Position numbers and translations under genes: made by a program. A model generated the notes under the pieces. That model was not told where the DNA came from. It saw only the letters and a program-made list of their open reading frames with translations, and did not search any database. From Cercis canadensis (lineage: Eukaryota; Streptophyta; Magnoliopsida; Fabales; Fabaceae), in NCBI GenBank assembly GCA_003255065.1, contig QAOA01001143.1:16599-80598 (forward strand): a stretch of DNA of 64,000 bases. Direction: 5' to 3'. Shown piece after piece: positions 55,867 to 64,000 of this stretch; position 1 is the first letter of the stretch, and every line of letters starts with the position of its first letter.

Positions 55867-58800
55867 CTAGTCTTCAATGACTCTTGAGGGGATGCGAGAA
55901 ATCAGATTCCAGTAGTCTCCGCTGTCCCTCTTACACCGCTGCTGTAACAGTGGGCATGCTCTAATAGTAAGATAAGAAAGGGAACTGGCTAGTGCTTCTA
56001 GAGGTAGAGATTGAAGACTATTACAAGCTTTGATCTTCAGAGTTTTAAGAGAGGGTAGGCACTGAATTCCTGTGTGCTCTAGTGATGTGAAACCTGCAAG
56101 TCCGCTGATATGAAGAGAAGCCAGTGATTCCATTATCTCCAGACCCCATGCAGTATAGGGTGAGAGATCTGTACATCTGATAATAGAGAGTGATTCAAGC
56201 TTGGGAGCAGGCAACCCTCCTTCAGGAAACGAAACCAATTTCGAGCACTCCTTGAGTTTCAATTTTCGAAGATATGGGAGACTCTCTGGAGCATTTGAAA
56301 TGAACTGGAGAATGTTGCAATTATGTAAACGAAGCTCTTCAAGCTTGGTGAAGAAGGATAATGGGAAAGAGATGAGAGAACTGCAGCAATATTTTAAATG
56401 TAAACGTTCAAGAGAAAGATAGTGGTGCTGCCCCTGCAAATGCTGAGGTGGAAAAAGCTGTAGATTCCTGCACTCGTAGATATCCAATGATCTTAATGTA
56501 CTTGGTAGGCCACCTCCTGGGATGGTGACCAAAGATGAACAATTGCGTATGGCCACAGTTTGAAGACATGTATTCCCTTGGATCATTTGCTCAGGTAATG
56601 ACTTCAGAGCATCACAGCCAGTTAGCTCTAATACTCTCAATCTTGGAACCCATGGCAATGAATCTTCAAGAACTTGGCATGCAGAGATCACCAATTGATC
56701 TAGGTAAGGGAGATTCTCGGGTAACTTTCCACTCAGTCTAGGACATCTTTGTATTTGAAGCTCTTGGAGCGTAGGGAACTCCTTGCCTTGATGAAGTTCA
56801 CTGGGTGACCAGTCCTCCCAGTTGGGCATATCCTCAAAGTTCAAAATTTTCAAGGATCTGAACGGCACAATTACATTACCATAAAATTCAGGACCCACCT
56901 TCTGTATGCCTGTCATGTTCATTATATATAGTTCTCTGAGAGAGGGCAACTGTCCAAGTGATGGCAACAACAGGCAATTTCTGCAGTCAGCAAGATGTAG
57001 AAGCACCATACTAGAGAATGAAGAGCTCCCCAACCAATTAGGCAATCTATCACCACCAAAATTTTCAATTTTAAGCCTTTTCGCATTTTCATGTGGCTTT
57101 AACATATCAAGTACATCTGTTTCACTTTGTACATCATGAGTTGTAGTTGTCCATTCAAATTCTAACTCATGAAGATATTTCTTATGCTTCAACCCGGCAT
57201 TATAGGCATCTATAGCATTTGCTACATTCTGCAGATTAACAATCGAAAGTGCTCCACGAAGCTGCAACAGCTCCCCCAACTCACTAATACTTTCTCCCCT
57301 GTCTTTGCTCACAAAGAACGTAGTCAACACTTGGAGAACTTTTAATCTACCAAATTGTGCTGGCATCTCTGTTAAGCTGCTTCCACTAATATCAAGATGG
57401 CGCAAATTGACAAGGCTGAACATACTTGTTGGTAACATAGTGAGACGACGACAACCTGCCACCATCAATGTCTCCAAGTTATACAAAGAGCCGACAGAAT
57501 CAGGTAGTTTTGCAATTGCAGTGTAAGAAAGATCCAAGTACCGCAGATGCTTTGAGTTTCCAATTGAATCTGGCAACTTGGTGATTGGATAATGAGACAG
57601 AGAGAGCACGCGCAAGCGTTTCAGTTTTGGTAATAGAACTGAAACCATACTAGTAATAGAAGAAGAGTGACCCAAGTACGAGAACTTGAACGGGAGGAAG
57701 GTCCTCAGCTGCTGAAATTCAGAGAACGTCTCAAATTTCTCAGGGGCATCATATACGCCTTGTAAGTATGATAAATGCCGTGCCTTCATTGTGATTTTGC
57801 ATGGACTGCCATCCTCTAGTTTGTAACAAAATTCACCAGCAACAGACTGTGCCAAGTCATTGACAAAGTCATGCATAAAAAAACATGATTCTTGGTGATT
57901 TGAATGCTGAAAAAATGACCTTGATAGTAACTCCAGAAAGCATTCATCTCCTACATCTTCCATTCTTTTCTCTGTTTTTGGTTGTGGCAGGATACCTTCA
58001 GCCATCCATAAATGGATCAAGTTCCACTTTCTGATCTCATAGCCTTTAGGAAATATGGAACAATAAGTAAAGCATCGCTTCAGATGTGATGGGAGATGAC
58101 TATAGCTCAATCTTAAAGCAGGAAGTATGTTACTCTTATCATCTGGTAACTCCCATATCTTACTATTCAACATATTTTTCCATTCCTCGACATCCTCTTT
58201 AGAACGTAAGAGACTCCCTAGTGTTTTTGCAGCTAGAGGGAGACCATTGCACTTCTTTACTATTTTCTGGCCTGTTTCTGTAAAGTCAACAGGATGCTCA
58301 TTAGTGTGTCCAGATTTGAATGCATGACTTGAAAATAACTTCCAGCAATCTTCATGGGATAGAAGTGAGAGGGAATGAGTTAAATCAGCACGTATGGTCA
58401 TCGCAACGCTTTGACTACGTGTAGTGACAATAATTCTACTTCCAGTGTCCCCTGATTTAAAGGGCCTTTGGAGGACCTCCCAGTCAAGAAAATTCTCATT
58501 CCAGAAGCCATCCAAAACAAGTAGAAATCGTTGTCTTGTTACTCTATCTTTCAGTTTGAGTTGGAGGACATTCAAATCTGTGATATTAGAATACCACAAA
58601 GTGAATGACTCATAAACTTTTTTGGTTATCTCATGAACATTCGATGTGTCTGAAACAGAAGCCCATGACCTTAACCGAAAATGGTTTCTCACCCGAGCAT
58701 CATTGTACAGAATCTGAGCAAGGGTAGTCTTGCCTACCCCTCCCATCCCAACAATTGCAACCACAGGCACACCCTCTCCATTTGATTTACCTGATAACAG

Positions 58801-59343
58801 AAACTCAATCATCTTCTCCCTATCACCATGTCTACCATATACTTCATGTTCATCCACCAAAGAAGTTGTGGGCGAAGATAGCTGGAATGATTTCACCACA
58901 CTACCTTCCTTAAGATCAAGAAGATCTTTGTGCTCTATTATAGTTTTCAGTCTCTCAATGATCCTATTAACTTTTGATTTTACACGTTCAGCAAAAGGAT
59001 TGAGAGAAGAAGCATAATCTCGTACCTGGTTTAAGGTTGTGTGAAGACCAGAATCCATCTTGTCTTGCAATGCTTTAGTAGAAATCTCATCCAAGAGATC
59101 ATCCGCATCATAGGCTGCATTTTTTAGCTTATCAACCCATTCCTTCACCAATGGGTCAATAAACTGTTTCTCCTCTGCATCACTAAGCACTGTGGTGACA
59201 GACAGCAAAAGAATCATCAACTTCTCTAGGAGTGCCTCATCAAGATGGTTCCCACGGAAGAAGTCTATAAACTCTTGATGAGCTATCCTATCAAACAGCA
59301 CTTGCAGGAAGGCTGAGAGGAATGCCCCCACCGCATCAACCAT
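55867..59343 (-). CDS. NLR-H: group-1 CC-NB-ARC-LRR receptor with kinase-2 Asp-to-Gly change
   Basis: 1158 aa from MVDAVGAFLSAFLQVLFDRI (ATG at 59343). The frame continues 41 codons upstream but only this start aligns with C and G. Coiled coil 1-165 with ADDLLDEI at 80-87; P-loop GMGGVGKTT at 199-207; kinase-2 FLLVLDGFW at 273-281, where the second acidic residue (normally Asp, thought to assist ATP hydrolysis) is Gly; RNBS-B GSRIIVTTR; GLPLA at 367; CFTYCSIFPK; intact MHD at 490-492. LRRs from about 560, closing IPSRVIED. The Walker B change could slow hydrolysis and favour an active state. Same strand as NLR-F, unlike the E/G pair. Confidence 0.94.
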   Translation of the reverse strand: MVDAVGAFLSAFLQVLFDRIAHQEFIDFFRGNHLDEALLEKLMILLLSVTTVLSDAEEKQFIDPLVKEWVDKLKNAAYDADDLLDEISTKALQDKMDSGLHTTLNQVRDYASSLNPFAERVKSKVNRIIERLKTIIEHKDLLDLKEGSVVKSFQLSSPTTSLVDEHEVYGRHGDREKMIEFLLSGKSNGEGVPVVAIVGMGGVGKTTLAQILYNDARVRNHFRLRSWASVSDTSNVHEITKKVYESFTLWYSNITDLNVLQLKLKDRVTRQRFLLVLDGFWNENFLDWEVLQRPFKSGDTGSRIIVTTRSQSVAMTIRADLTHSLSLLSHEDCWKLFSSHAFKSGHTNEHPVDFTETGQKIVKKCNGLPLAAKTLGSLLRSKEDVEEWKNMLNSKIWELPDDKSNILPALRLSYSHLPSHLKRCFTYCSIFPKGYEIRKWNLIHLWMAEGILPQPKTEKRMEDVGDECFLELLSRSFFQHSNHQESCFFMHDFVNDLAQSVAGEFCYKLEDGSPCKITMKARHLSYLQGVYDAPEKFETFSEFQQLRTFLPFKFSYLGHSSSITSMVSVLLPKLKRLRVLSLSHYPITKLPDSIGNSKHLRYLDLSYTAIAKLPDSVGSLYNLETLMVAGCRRLTMLPTSMFSLVNLRHLDISGSSLTEMPAQFGRLKVLQVLTTFFVSKDRGESISELGELLQLRGALSIVNLQNVANAIDAYNAGLKHKKYLHELEFEWTTTTHDVQSETDVLDMLKPHENAKRLKIENFGGDRLPNWLGSSSFSSMVLLHLADCRNCLLLPSLGQLPSLRELYIMNMTGIQKVGPEFYGNVIVPFRSLKILNFEDMPNWEDWSPSELHQGKEFPTLQELQIQRCPRLSGKLPENLPYLDQLVISACQVLEDSLPWVPRLRVLELTGCDALKSLPEQMIQGNTCLQTVAIRNCSSLVTIPGGGLPSTLRSLDIYECRNLQLFPPQHLQGQHHYLSLERLHLKYCCSSLISFPLSFFTKLEELRLHNCNILQFISNAPESLPYLRKLKLKECSKLVSFPEGGLPAPKLESLSIIRCTDLSPYTAWGLEIMESLASLHISGLAGFTSLEHTGIQCLPSLKTLKIKACNSLQSLPLEALASSLSYLTIRACPLLQQRCKRDSGDYWNLISRIPSRVIED

Positions 59344-59810
59344 GTCGCCGTGATCCTTTAACAAAGTGGAAAGTGAAAGAAATGTAATGAGTGAGGTCTG
59401 GTGCTCTGAATGCAGTGGTTTCTTGTGACATAAAGGTTTGGCGTAGTTGACTAGGACTCTTTCCAAGTCAATTGCTTAGAAAGAAACGTGAACAACACAT
59501 ATGGGACCGAGCCCACATGGTTGGGTTGAGAAGGAGTCAAATTCCATGTGCAAATAAATATTTATCATTACAATTCTTATCAGTTCTTCTTACTATGAAT
59601 CCCAATTTAGTCTACACCTTAAACTTCAAAATGAAAGTGTCTGTATTTATTATTGCAACTGTTGCAGCTAAATGAAAATTCCACACCTAAAAAAATAAAT
59701 TTAAAAATCTTACACTTGCTAAATTAAACCCTCTGTTTGGAACATTGGGAAAAATATTTTCTGTTCACAAGATATCAAACATAAAGGTTTCTATCTATCC
59801 ATCTATCTCC
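59344..59810. promoter_or_regulatory. NLR-H upstream region
   Basis: The last bases before the ATG (minus strand) read TTCTTTCAC...AAAGGAT...ATGGTTGAT, matching the leader of NLR-G (TTCTTTCACTTAATATTTTG, AAAGGATTAGAG). Promoter sequence was therefore duplicated with the gene. No other feature seen. Confidence 0.5.
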
Positions 59811-60141
59811 TCAATCTTATGTTATATGATTTTCAAGCATCATATACCAGAACGTATTCATGTCAGTAACAGGTTTCTTTTCCCATCAAAGGAAATGCTG
59901 AAACTCAAGCAAGGATTCGACTTGGATTATAAGTGTGGATACATAATCACAATCACAATAAATAAATTGCTGTGCGGAAGAAAGTGGGGTAACTTTTCAA
60001 AGCCAACATTTTGAAGCATTTGATTAATTAATCCAATTCTTTGCACCAAGAGCAGATTGTTGTTTTCTTCCTCCATTTGATTCAAGGTGGTGTTATTTGA
60101 ACTGTAAAAGCATGCATTAGTTGGTATTATGACTATAACAA
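59811..60141 (+). repeat. Noncoding segment shared with 46755-47056
   Basis: Same blocks and same orientation as the segment downstream of NLR-G, but here it lies beyond the 5' end of NLR-H. A 40-50 bp insertion (around 60007-60047) separates the two halves. Confidence 0.85.
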
Positions 60142-60283
60142 ACACACTTGATCATTCAGCTTAGACATACATACATACATCAACACTCTAATACCGTTTA
60201 CAGCTACAGCATCAACACATTATCATCCTTATCCATTATGTTTATCCCACAACAGTCTACTACGTCGTTTCGTGGAATATGAT

Positions 60284-61187
60284 TCACTTGCAGCTGGGAA
60301 GCGGGGACCCACACAAGCACTTGTTATGAAAATACGAGTACATATCAAAGCTCTGCAAATTGCCACCCACTGGAATCTTACCCATATAGACCCTATTGTG
60401 ATTCAGATCCAGCCTTGCATGCTCTTGGGGAACACCACCTTGCTTAAATCAAACGACAATAAGTTCCTCGAAACGTCAACAAAATCCTTGCTCTTATTAG
60501 CTCTGAAAAAGAGTAGAGGCATCGCCTTGGAGCCGGTTTCGAGAAAAGTCGATCTCGGAGAAGTTCAATTTCCCCAACGACACCGGAATTGTCCCGGAGA
60601 GTTGGTTGTGGAAGAGGTAGAGATTCGAGGGCGGGTTAATCTTAAAGGATTCGAATGATTCGGGTATTGGGCCGGTGAGCTTGTTTCGGTCCAAGTGAAG
60701 AGCACCGAGATTGGGTAACTGGGTCAAGGAGGCCATAATTGGGCCGGAGAGGTTGTTGAAGGATACGTAAAAAGTAAGTGAGTTTTTTGAACTGGGCCAA
60801 GAAGTTGGGTATTGGGCCTCATATATAGGTCCAGCTGTTTTCAAAAAGCTCGAGGTTGGTGAGCTTGGCGAGATTGGGGGGAATGGGCCCATGAAAGTTT
60901 GGGAGCTTGTGGATTATGAGGTTCTTGAGAGAAGGGAGGTCACCGATGGACGGTGGGATTTGAGAAGAGGGAGATGATACGGTGCGTTTTGAGGTCGCAT
61001 TCGATGTGGTACCAGTTACAACAATCCGAATTAATGTTGGGGTTCCATGAGGGTAGAGCGTTAGGGTCGTTGAGTTCTTTCTTGATTTGGAGGAGGAGTC
61101 TTTTGGGTTGCAGCGTTGGGAGAGTGCAAAAGAGACTAGTGTTAGAAGGAGGTATGATAGGCGAAGAACAATGGGTATGGTTGCCAT
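60284..61187 (-). pseudogene. Polygalacturonase-inhibiting protein (PGIP) pseudogene
   Basis: PGIPs are secreted cell-wall LRR proteins that block fungal polygalacturonases. The start MATIPIVLRLSYLLLTLVSF looks like a signal peptide and is followed by QRCNPKD. The N-terminal PGIP Cys-rich block (LLLQIKKELNDPNAL, DCCNWYHIECD) is in another frame. PSIGDLPSLKNLIIHKLPN follows, then NLGALHLDRNKLTGPIPESF, LYLFHNQLSGTIP and FSRNRLQGDAS. The C-terminus FHNKCLCGSPLPSCK ends at the TGA 60284-60286. At least three frameshifts, in-frame stops and a missing stretch in the middle and near the end leave 904 bp against roughly 990 for an intact gene, so it cannot encode a full protein. Confidence 0.9.
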
Positions 61188-61393
61188 TTTTGGGAACTGG
61201 CTTGGCTTTAGTTTAGTTTTGGAATAACAAATTAATTGGAATTTTATAGGATGAGCCTATAAGAAATAAGAATAAGATAGTTAATGGATTGGATATGGAT
61301 GGGCATACATGCTATGGTCAGCTGATAAAACAGTCCTAGCGAGTTTCTTTGACTTGACAAAGATCCAAATTGGCCTCTGCAGATTTGGATCCG

Positions 61394-62138
61394 CTCATGT
61401 TAGTAAAATCCTGAAACGTTTGTCTTTATTAAAAATATCTGAACGGCTTAGATAATATCACTTTACTATTTCCATCAGAATTTTTTTCTCTTTCCCTCAA
61501 TTATTCATTTGAATTTTTTTTATTTATTAAACACCATCATCTATTACTAAACTCGCTTAGTTTATCTTTTAGATCTCTTATTTCTTGTGAGTCATCCAAC
61601 CTTTCCAAGGATTCAACCCTTTGCGGACTCAATTTCTCCAATCTTGATTGCCACCATCACTCGTTTCTTCTGCTCTGACACCATCAACATCTTCTAAGAT
61701 GCCACTAAGAACTATCAAACCAATTTTATTCAGCAATTTTTGGATAACCCACTAATGCTTCTCAAGCCAACAATGGGTAGAATTTTCTTCTTTTGTTTAT
61801 GTTAGTTCTACATTGCTGGATTTTGAGTTTTGTTTGTACATAATGAATGGCGCTTTGTTGATTATCTCTCACAAAGTTTTCCTTTTCTTTTTTATTTTGA
61901 GTTTTGTTGGTACAAAATCAATGGCAATTAGCAATCATTTTGCTTTCAAATGAATGATCAATGGAGAAAGTGAACATGGAAGATAACTACGAGAGACATA
62001 GGAAAAGAGGGAGAACAATTTTTTTTTTTATGAGAATAGTGATGTGACATCATCTAAATCATTGAGATATTTTTAATAAGAACAAACGGTCAAAATTTCA
62101 TTAACATGACAATATCATGTCAAGGTACAACATAACTG
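61394..62138. mobile_element. Non-autonomous DNA transposon-like element with imperfect terminal inverted repeats
   Basis: A 12 bp direct repeat GATTTGGATCCG flanks it (61382-61393 and 62139-62150). The ends are inverted copies over about 100 bp: TCATGTTAGTAAAATCCTGA at 61395 corresponds to TCATGTTAATGAAATTTTGA on the minus strand from 62109, and both arms share TTATTAAAAATATCT. The outer 30 bp of the right end has an extra segment. The long target-site-like repeat suggests a Mutator-like class; I see no transposase. Confidence 0.62.
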
Positions 62139-62316
62139 GATTTGGATCCGTCCTTTATTATCAAGGCAAAAACACAAAATTAAAATATGATAGCAAGTAT
62201 AAAAATAACAATAATGACCATATAATAGATACCAAAATGACAAGTATCAGTAAATATTATGTATCACAAATTAAGCAAGTACCTGAATTAATGGAGATGG
62301 GATGATTGCATAAGTT

Positions 62317-63060
62317 TCAGATAATGTTTCTGCCAATCCGAATGCTAGGAATGTGACTAATCTTTGCCCTGTCTTCCCCTTTATTCTTCTGGCATCGTTC
62401 TTTGAGCAATAGACAATCCCAATTATGTAGATAAAAAAGAGAGGCAGGCAGATTGTAAGGCAAGGACTCAAGTTTTGAACATCTTAAGAGATGTCAAGTT
62501 CTGGAGGCCCTTCTCATCTAAACATTTCAAATTTTCAAGAAAGCAATCTCCATCTTTACATCTTCCTCCAATGACTCAAGTTTTGGGCACCTCACTATGC
62601 TCAATTTCATAAGGAAAGAGAGTGAGACATTCATTAGTTCGCAAAGCGATTTCAAATTTTTACAATGATCAATTCTTAAATAAGTCAAGTTATTGCAACG
62701 GGGAGATGCAAGATCATGCACATGGTGCCCTGTAACCGAAATAGATTCAAGATTCTGGCAATGATATATATATATCAAGACGATTCAGCTTTGGGAAGAG
62801 ACCTAATGTGAAGGACTTCATAGAATCACAACAAGATTTTATGCATAACCTCTCAAGGAATGCAAAACATGGGTACATTGGAAACTCTATTTTCCCACAT
62901 TTTGTGACACTAAGTGACCTTACTGTCTTAGCGACAAGTTGCTGACATTTTGTTATTACAAGTTTTGTTAAACAAGGGAGGCTCCTATGAAGACCCTTCA
63001 TAAGGTTTGGACAATTTTGCATATATAAAGCTTTTGAAGAAAATGAAATGTTGTATCTGC
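62317..63060 (-). pseudogene. Relic of another NLR (LRR domain end only)
   Basis: Minus-strand LRR segments: ALYMQNCPNLMKGL, LTKLVITKCQQL, FLERLCIKSCCDSM, LFPKLNRLDIY, then after a frameshift in an (AT)n run near 62763-62772, LESISVTGHHVHDLASPRC, YLRIDHCKNLKSL and LSIVRCPKLESL. Another frame holds the family-type C-terminus LLKERCQKNKGED...KISHIP, with the stop at 62317-62319. No CC or NB-ARC remains. It is the far edge of the NLR cluster; the Lys-rich tail is nearer classic RPPL1-type ends than those of the intact genes here. Confidence 0.82.
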
Positions 63061-63523
63061 ATTTTCGTTTGTGAAAGGAACCCATTCTTGCCACAATCAT
63101 AAGAAATTGGGAATGGTATAACAAAAGATTGAGTAATACCAGATGATCTAAAACCAACAAAGAGGATCAGAAGGGAACAAAATACAGAAATTACTGAATT
63201 GGGAGTTAATTATTCTCAAATTAAATAATCAAAAGTTCCTCAAAAGGTGTAAAACTAAAGAACTAGTATGTAATTGCCTCATATAGGCTACTCAATAACC
63301 TTCATCCTATTATAATAAGGAATCGTAATCGGAATAGCCAACAAATCCTTATGGGGATAGGAATACAATCCTAATCCACCTTATTACAAGATATCCTAAA
63401 ACCCAAACAAGTAAACATACATTCTTCCAATTACAAACCCTAGATTCCAAATCATAGAGTACATATATAAATAAAAGATTAATTTCATATATACCCGTAA
63501 TGCATTGCCATAGTTCATATAAG
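63061..63523. other. Intergenic stretch between the LRR relic and the methyltransferase
   Basis: AT-rich; includes the 3' UTR of the methyltransferase (minus strand). No gene recognised. Confidence 0.5.
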
Positions 63524-64000
63524 TTATTTGTGAAATTCCATGACTCCCAAGACGGAGTAAGCACGACAAACAACTTGAAAACTAGAAAATCCTGAGGATT
63601 TGCACAAAGCCTCAAATTCTTTCTCGGTTCTTTCCCTTCCACCAGCCTGCATAAACATGATGTTGTCAAGAGAAGAAGCATATTGAGCAGCAGTGGTTGT
63701 CTCAGGCACTTCAGGCATTATCATGTCGATCAAAATCACTTTTCCACTTTGTGGCAGCACTTTATGGCAATTCTTCAGAAGTATTAGACATTTTTCATCA
63801 TCCCAATCGTGGCATACAAACTACAAAACATAGCCAATTGGAGATTTATTGTTCACTTAGTATATATCATCTAGGATCATTAGAATTCTTTCATAGTTTA
63901 TGATCAAAAGTGTAGGAAACTAACCTTCATCATTATGGCATCACCCTTCGGAACACTTTTAAACATATCTCCTCCGACATGCTCTAATCCTTCACACAAT
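63524..64000 (-). CDS. Caffeic-acid-type O-methyltransferase, last two exons (5' part outside window)
   Basis: SAM-dependent plant O-methyltransferase of the COMT family, cytosolic, acting on phenylpropanoid, flavonoid or alkaloid phenols; the substrate cannot be told. Exon 64000-63925 encodes [20 protein letters not shown], including the SAM-loop block GGDMF and the KGDAI lid. A donor GTTAG follows, then a 104 bp intron ending TTTTGTAG, and the last exon 63820-63524 encodes [11 protein letters not shown] with the catalytic His, [32 protein letters not shown] and ends [12 protein letters not shown]. The splice phase (0) and all motifs are intact. The dimer and N-terminal substrate regions lie beyond the window. 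It bounds the NLR cluster. Confidence 0.93.

Noticed and set aside
59344..59466. N-terminal extension of NLR-H (41 in-frame codons upstream)
   Set aside because: Its relatives begin at MVD(A/M); the extension overlaps leader sequence shared with the NLR-G promoter.
60272..60658. 128-codon plus-strand open frame
   Set aside because: It is antisense to the PGIP pseudogene, whose minus-strand translation shows clear family motifs.

Overview
The window reads as nuclear DNA of a flowering plant (eudicot). The intergenic DNA is AT-rich. Single-exon CC-NBS-LRR immune receptor genes 3.4-4.2 kb long dominate, with a plant L1-type LINE, MITE-like elements, a zinc-sensor bZIP gene, a polygalacturonase-inhibitor relic and a split-exon caffeic-acid-type O-methyltransferase. 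I cannot name the species; a woody rosid is plausible, but that is inference. Four isolated 'n' bases (16358, 30601, 36877, 48242) mark contig joins or uncalled bases of a draft scaffold.

Layout. 1-469 (-): start of a group-F bZIP gene, cut by the window edge. 2247-2994: tandem repeat. 4954-8781 (-) NLR-A; 11627-14995 (-) NLR-B; 18261-21722 (+) NLR-C. 23291-29743 (+): nearly full-length but dead LINE with a perfect target-site duplication. 30813-35087 (+): NLR-D, broken by three frameshifts. 37881-42062 (-) NLR-E and 42724-46131 (+) NLR-G are head-to-head, 661 bp apart. 48412-52653 (-) NLR-F; 55867-59343 (-) NLR-H. 60284-61187 (-): PGIP pseudogene. 62317-63060 (-): LRR-end relic of another NLR. 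63524-64000 (-): last two exons of an O-methyltransferase gene.

The NLRs fall into two groups. Group 1 (A, B, C, G, H) looks like ordinary RPP13-like/R1-like CNLs, although B, C, G and H each carry a substitution in a nucleotide-handling motif. Group 2 (D, E, F) starts with MGRALL/MAKALL and has an altered CC motif (LEELLGEI), a P-loop lacking the second Thr in E and F, no Asp in MHD (MHN, MHN, MHY), and a conserved Ser/Asp/Glu-rich, probably disordered segment of about 140-165 residues splitting the LRR domain. A group-2 gene sits head-to-head with a group-1 gene (E/G). F and H look like a second copy of the same module in which H has been inverted: a noncoding block lies downstream of G and again, in the same orientation, just beyond the 5' end of H. 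Paired noncanonical/canonical NLRs, with the LRR-splitting segment as a possible recognition or regulatory region, are the most interesting hypothesis here.

Caution: the repeats touching the 'n' at 36877 and at 48242 look like unmerged overlapping contig ends (alleles), so the E-G stretch 36878-48241 is probably a separately assembled contig.
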